Source: Caprella mutica | Taxonomy: Eukaryota > Arthropoda > Malacostraca > Amphipoda > Caprellidae | Direction: 5' to 3' | DNA length: 64,000 nucleotides | NCBI GenBank assembly: GCA_947561585.1 | Contig: CANNZV010000262.1 | Location: 124,001 to 188,000, forward strand | Part shown: positions 60,805 through 64,000 of the stretch, one piece after another | Layout: every line of letters starts with the position of its first letter | Position numbering within the stretch: position 1 is the first letter of the stretch | Made by a program: the position numbers and the translations under genes | Notes under the pieces: generated by a model | The model's database searches: none | What the model was told of the DNA's origin: nothing | Seen by the model: only the letters and a program-made list of their open reading frames with translations

Positions 60805-63800
60805 ATGGAACAGAAACAAGATTATGCATGTATTGCTACTTTCCCAGAATTTGATGATGAACCTAATTATGAAAGGGTTCACGTTGACTACTATGAACAT
60901 GAACAAATTAGAATTGTGGAAAGTAATAGGACTAGTGTACAACAATTACCTATTTCAACTACTAAGCCTGTTGCAAAATTCTCATATTGCAATCCAGTAA
61001 AAGTGATCCACCATGAACAAGTAGAAGATTCTTTAGAACGAAGTGATTCTACCGATGATGATAGTGATACCATTGAAGAGAAATTTGCAAAACTGGTTAG
61101 CGAATATTCTTTGAATGAAAACGAAGAAGATGGATCCTACTTGGGAATTGACACCAAAAAGTATTTTGCTGCAGCGAATATTGTCGCATCCAACTCAGTT
61201 AATGAGATTTCCACGGAAAATCAAGTTGATATTGATAACAAAGATAAATTGAAAAGTCCTAAAAAACAATGCCATTTAGATGAGAGTCAAAAGGAATCAT
61301 GGGCTGAGTACGATGAAAAAAGCACTGAAAGAGGCGTGGACGTGGAGAATGTCCAATTGCGTCCCCTACCGGGCAGGAGATACAGAGAGGTGAATGAGGA
61401 ATTATTGCGAAAATCAGTAACCTTTGATAAATCCGTTACTCACGAGATTACCGATAATGGAGAAGATACGAAAGTTCAAAAAGGATTGAACAATATCAAA
61501 AGGTCATTCAACAGAGGAATTAATAGAATATATGATATTAAAAAACGGGAGAGAAGAGCACAGAGTGATCCTTTTGCTCCTAGAAGACCAAGAGTAGATT
61601 CTGATAGAGTATCAATAAACTCCAATGACAGTGCGCTTTCAGAAATTTCTGCACGGTTATCGAAAGTTAAACAAAGTTTGGAACAAGTTTACACAAATGT
61701 TAACCCAGAACCAGAATTATTGGATTTCTATTTTGATCGTAGTGAGTTTCGAGGAACGGTTGGCAGCTATCATAGTGGAGATACATCGTCACTAACAAGT
61801 AAAACCAGCGCTGATTCCTCCTCTATCCGGAGTAAAAATTTGTGTATTCGAGATGATCCTGAACATTACAAAAGAACAAAGAAGATTGAAAAGAGATATG
61901 CTGGTAATCAACGGAAATCAGTAAGTGATCTCGGTTTCCAGAAGATTCCAATGAAGGAACAGTACGATTTAAGACGTCAAAAATCAATGAATTTCAGAAA
62001 CCAAATATTGCCAGTGGATGAGTTAACAGAAACAAATTCAAAGGAAGATGTTCAGTCGTATGAAGTGAATAAATCCTGTGAGACACTGGAGGTTACCACG
62101 ATGAACAATCAATCTGTAGAAGTGGATGAAAAATTATCTCTTAGCGTGAAAATGGAAAAGAAAACTGAATTTAAAAAGATACGAAGAAACTCAAGTGGAA
62201 ACGTTCTAAGTAAGATTCAAAAGTATGAGAGTATTGAGAACACGAAATATAGTCATTCTTTTAATAATGGTTGTACATCAGAAGGTAAAGCTGTAGTTAT
62301 AGATAGATGCTATGATTTAAAAGAAGAAGTGAAGTGTACAAAAATAAGAAGGAGTGTTAGTAGTGTTGCTGATATGGATTTATCTGCGCTTAGAGACGAT
62401 TTGATGTCAGAAAGAATTGATGGCTATTATGAAGGTCAAACAGTTTTCAACGAGAGTAACAGACCAGAATACCCAAATAATAAAATCACAGACATCAAAC
62501 CAAAGTTGAGATTAGAATCCATTAACTATTTGCCTGTTGGCTCTGCAGGATTGCGAAAAACTGAACAAAAGCCACTTTTCATTCCTGTTACTCAGAAGTA
62601 TTTAGATCATTTGAAAAATTTGAATGAAGGTGGAGACTCTTCAAGCAAGCCTGTCTTAGATGCTACTATTGATTTGGCCTCTCAACAAGAAGAAGAAAAA
62701 GTTGGCATCTATCAACGGATTTATAGCACTAGTGGAGAAGCATATGCCAAGTGTAAATCTACTGTCCAAAATATAGCTGATTCTGGAATTGATAAAATTA
62801 AAAGAAATTTGTTAGATTCTGGAGATTACACGGGTGCTTCCAGTCCACCCAAACCTCCAAGAATATCCTATCAAGGAAATGAATCTCCATTCTTGGCTAG
62901 TGAAGAGTTCAGACGATATTCATTAGTGGACAGTAATCTGGATGATTTGAATTATGACTCGGACATCAATGATGTTATAGCGGGAAAGAAAAATTTGCAC
63001 AACTCAACAACAGATGTTAAAGGGAAAGTTCCTGAACATGATGAATTGTCTAATGGATCAGTTAAGGATGTAGACAGTGACAACTCAACCATAATTGACG
63101 ATAATGAAAGTTCTTATATAAATTTCAGCGAAAAAGCTTTCGTGTATCCCAAGATTATCGTTACTAGCTCTAATGATGATGGTGATGATATGTCAGCAGA
63201 AATTGAAAATCGTGGTTTGCGTAAATTCGAGACTGTATCAAGCCTGCAATACGATACTGATATTCCTTGGAGATTAAAAAGAAATTCATACAATTTGTCA
63301 TCGAGTTGTAATGATATTATTACTCCTGTTATGACAATTGCTATGGATTCGAAAAATCAATTTTTAATTGATAAAGGTTGCCAAACAGAAGATGAGGAAC
63401 AGTCCTCCCATAGAAACGAATTCTGCTTACAAACCGAAGAGAAAAACTGCCAAACAGATGATAGATTACATACTATTGAAACAATTGAAAGAACATGTCA
63501 AACAGATGATGAATTAGTGTTATCACGGAAGGAAGAAGAGTATTGCCAAAAATATCTCGGATTTGGCGAAGCGAAAAAGAATAAAGTAACCGTAACTACT
63601 GACTCAGGTGATGATGAAAATGGCTGTGATTATTTAGATCAGGGTGCAGAAGAACAACATCAGTCAGAAGATGAAAATGTTTTTTTAGGCAGTAGTACAG
63701 ATCTCAGCTTGAAGAGAAGCAGCGTAGCTAGGCCTGCTGTTCGAAAGAAATTGCTGAATCGGTCTTATAGTACTAGTGTTTTATCAGACGGAGAGACAAG

Positions 63801-64000
63801 TTCTATCAACTACCATCCCATTCCTAAGTTATGTTCAGAAACAGAAAGTGAAAGAGAAGATAAGAAATTGAACGCGATGGGGAAATATCGAGATAGATCA
63901 CAGAGTTTGGATATTTTGGATATCAAACCACGATCCAGAAGTGGTAGGGGAAGGAACCGATCATCATCAATAGTCGATGATTTTGCTTCTTTAGATTCAG
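60805..64000 (+). CDS. Very long disordered protein, first coding exon, runs off the window
   Basis: A single frame is open for at least 1,065 codons from the ATG at 60,805 to the window edge. An in-frame TAA lies 9 bases upstream and no AG lies between, so this is a true start and not an ordinary internal exon. The protein starts MEQKQDYACIATFPEFDDEP and is acidic, Ser-rich and almost certainly disordered. Notable points are many basophilic-kinase or 14-3-3-type sites (RRNSSG, RRYSLVD, KRNSYN, RSYSTS, RSQSLD, RSSSIVD) and a Pro-rich SH3-type site at residues 681-686 (PPKPPR). Four xQT(D/E)(D/E) motifs occur at 859, 875, 882 and 898. I do not recognise the family. The motif content suggests a cytoplasmic scaffold or adaptor. 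It could be an alternative first exon of the gene to its left, or a separate gene; spacing and orientation allow both. Confidence 0.85.
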   Translation, partial: MEQKQDYACIATFPEFDDEPNYERVHVDYYEHEQIRIVESNRTSVQQLPISTTKPVAKFSYCNPVKVIHHEQVEDSLERSDSTDDDSDTIEEKFAKLVSEYSLNENEEDGSYLGIDTKKYFAAANIVASNSVNEISTENQVDIDNKDKLKSPKKQCHLDESQKESWAEYDEKSTERGVDVENVQLRPLPGRRYREVNEELLRKSVTFDKSVTHEITDNGEDTKVQKGLNNIKRSFNRGINRIYDIKKRERRAQSDPFAPRRPRVDSDRVSINSNDSALSEISARLSKVKQSLEQVYTNVNPEPELLDFYFDRSEFRGTVGSYHSGDTSSLTSKTSADSSSIRSKNLCIRDDPEHYKRTKKIEKRYAGNQRKSVSDLGFQKIPMKEQYDLRRQKSMNFRNQILPVDELTETNSKEDVQSYEVNKSCETLEVTTMNNQSVEVDEKLSLSVKMEKKTEFKKIRRNSSGNVLSKIQKYESIENTKYSHSFNNGCTSEGKAVVIDRCYDLKEEVKCTKIRRSVSSVADMDLSALRDDLMSERIDGYYEGQTVFNESNRPEYPNNKITDIKPKLRLESINYLPVGSAGLRKTEQKPLFIPVTQKYLDHLKNLNEGGDSSSKPVLDATIDLASQQEEEKVGIYQRIYSTSGEAYAKCKSTVQNIADSGIDKIKRNLLDSGDYTGASSPPKPPRISYQGNESPFLASEEFRRYSLVDSNLDDLNYDSDINDVIAGKKNLHNSTTDVKGKVPEHDELSNGSVKDVDSDNSTIIDDNESSYINFSEKAFVYPKIIVTSSNDDGDDMSAEIENRGLRKFETVSSLQYDTDIPWRLKRNSYNLSSSCNDIITPVMTIAMDSKNQFLIDKGCQTEDEEQSSHRNEFCLQTEEKNCQTDDRLHTIETIERTCQTDDELVLSRKEEEYCQKYLGFGEAKKNKVTVTTDSGDDENGCDYLDQGAEEQHQSEDENVFLGSSTDLSLKRSSVARPAVRKKLLNRSYSTSVLSDGETSSINYHPIPKLCSETESEREDKKLNAMGKYRDRSQSLDILDIKPRSRSGRGRNRSSSIVDDFASLDS

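Overview
The window is AT-rich nuclear DNA from an arthropod, most likely an insect. The evidence is spliced genes with GT-AG introns, a secreted lipocalin, a tandem family of secreted C-type-lectin-like proteins, and many miniature transposons and minisatellites. Bacterial features (operons, ribosome binding sites) are absent. I cannot name the order from sequence alone.

Layout. Positions 1-9,200 hold no supported gene: there are decayed Tc1/mariner transposase fragments, several inverted-repeat (MITE-like) elements and dispersed repeats. A five-exon lipocalin gene (apolipoprotein D / bilin-binding type) lies at about 9,407-10,491, and a 16-bp minisatellite follows at 11.74-12.17 kb. From 13.75 to 44.46 kb is a head-to-tail array of a lectin-like gene family, all on the + strand: five complete four-exon copies (252-254 residues each) and one copy cut down to part of exon 1. 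Each protein has a near-invariant signal peptide, a Cys-rich N-terminal module (exon 2) and a long-form C-type lectin-like domain (exons 3-4). The duplicated unit includes kilobases of 5' flank and a 3' minisatellite, so each transposon insertion in one copy can be checked against an empty site in another. Three insertions are dated this way: a 1.7-kb element with 9-bp target duplication, a 1.4-kb element with 8-bp duplication, and a TA-flanked MITE. A decayed lipocalin pseudogene sits inside the array at 24.0 kb.

The right third holds the start of one or two large, mostly disordered or coiled-coil proteins on the + strand. Four in-frame, phase-0 exons run from 47,679 to 56,875, and a single open exon of at least 1,065 codons runs from 60,805 off the window end. 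Their introns carry three large minisatellites: 26-bp, 23-bp and 31-bp units. The 26-bp array repeats the exon's own 5' splice site about twelve times. The 31-bp array (about 57 units) is enclosed by about 85-bp inverted repeats and shares its core with MITEs elsewhere in the window.

The lipocalin and lectin-like proteins are all predicted to be secreted. Their interspersion and copy-number turnover look like a rapidly evolving secreted-protein cluster; no experimental role is implied.
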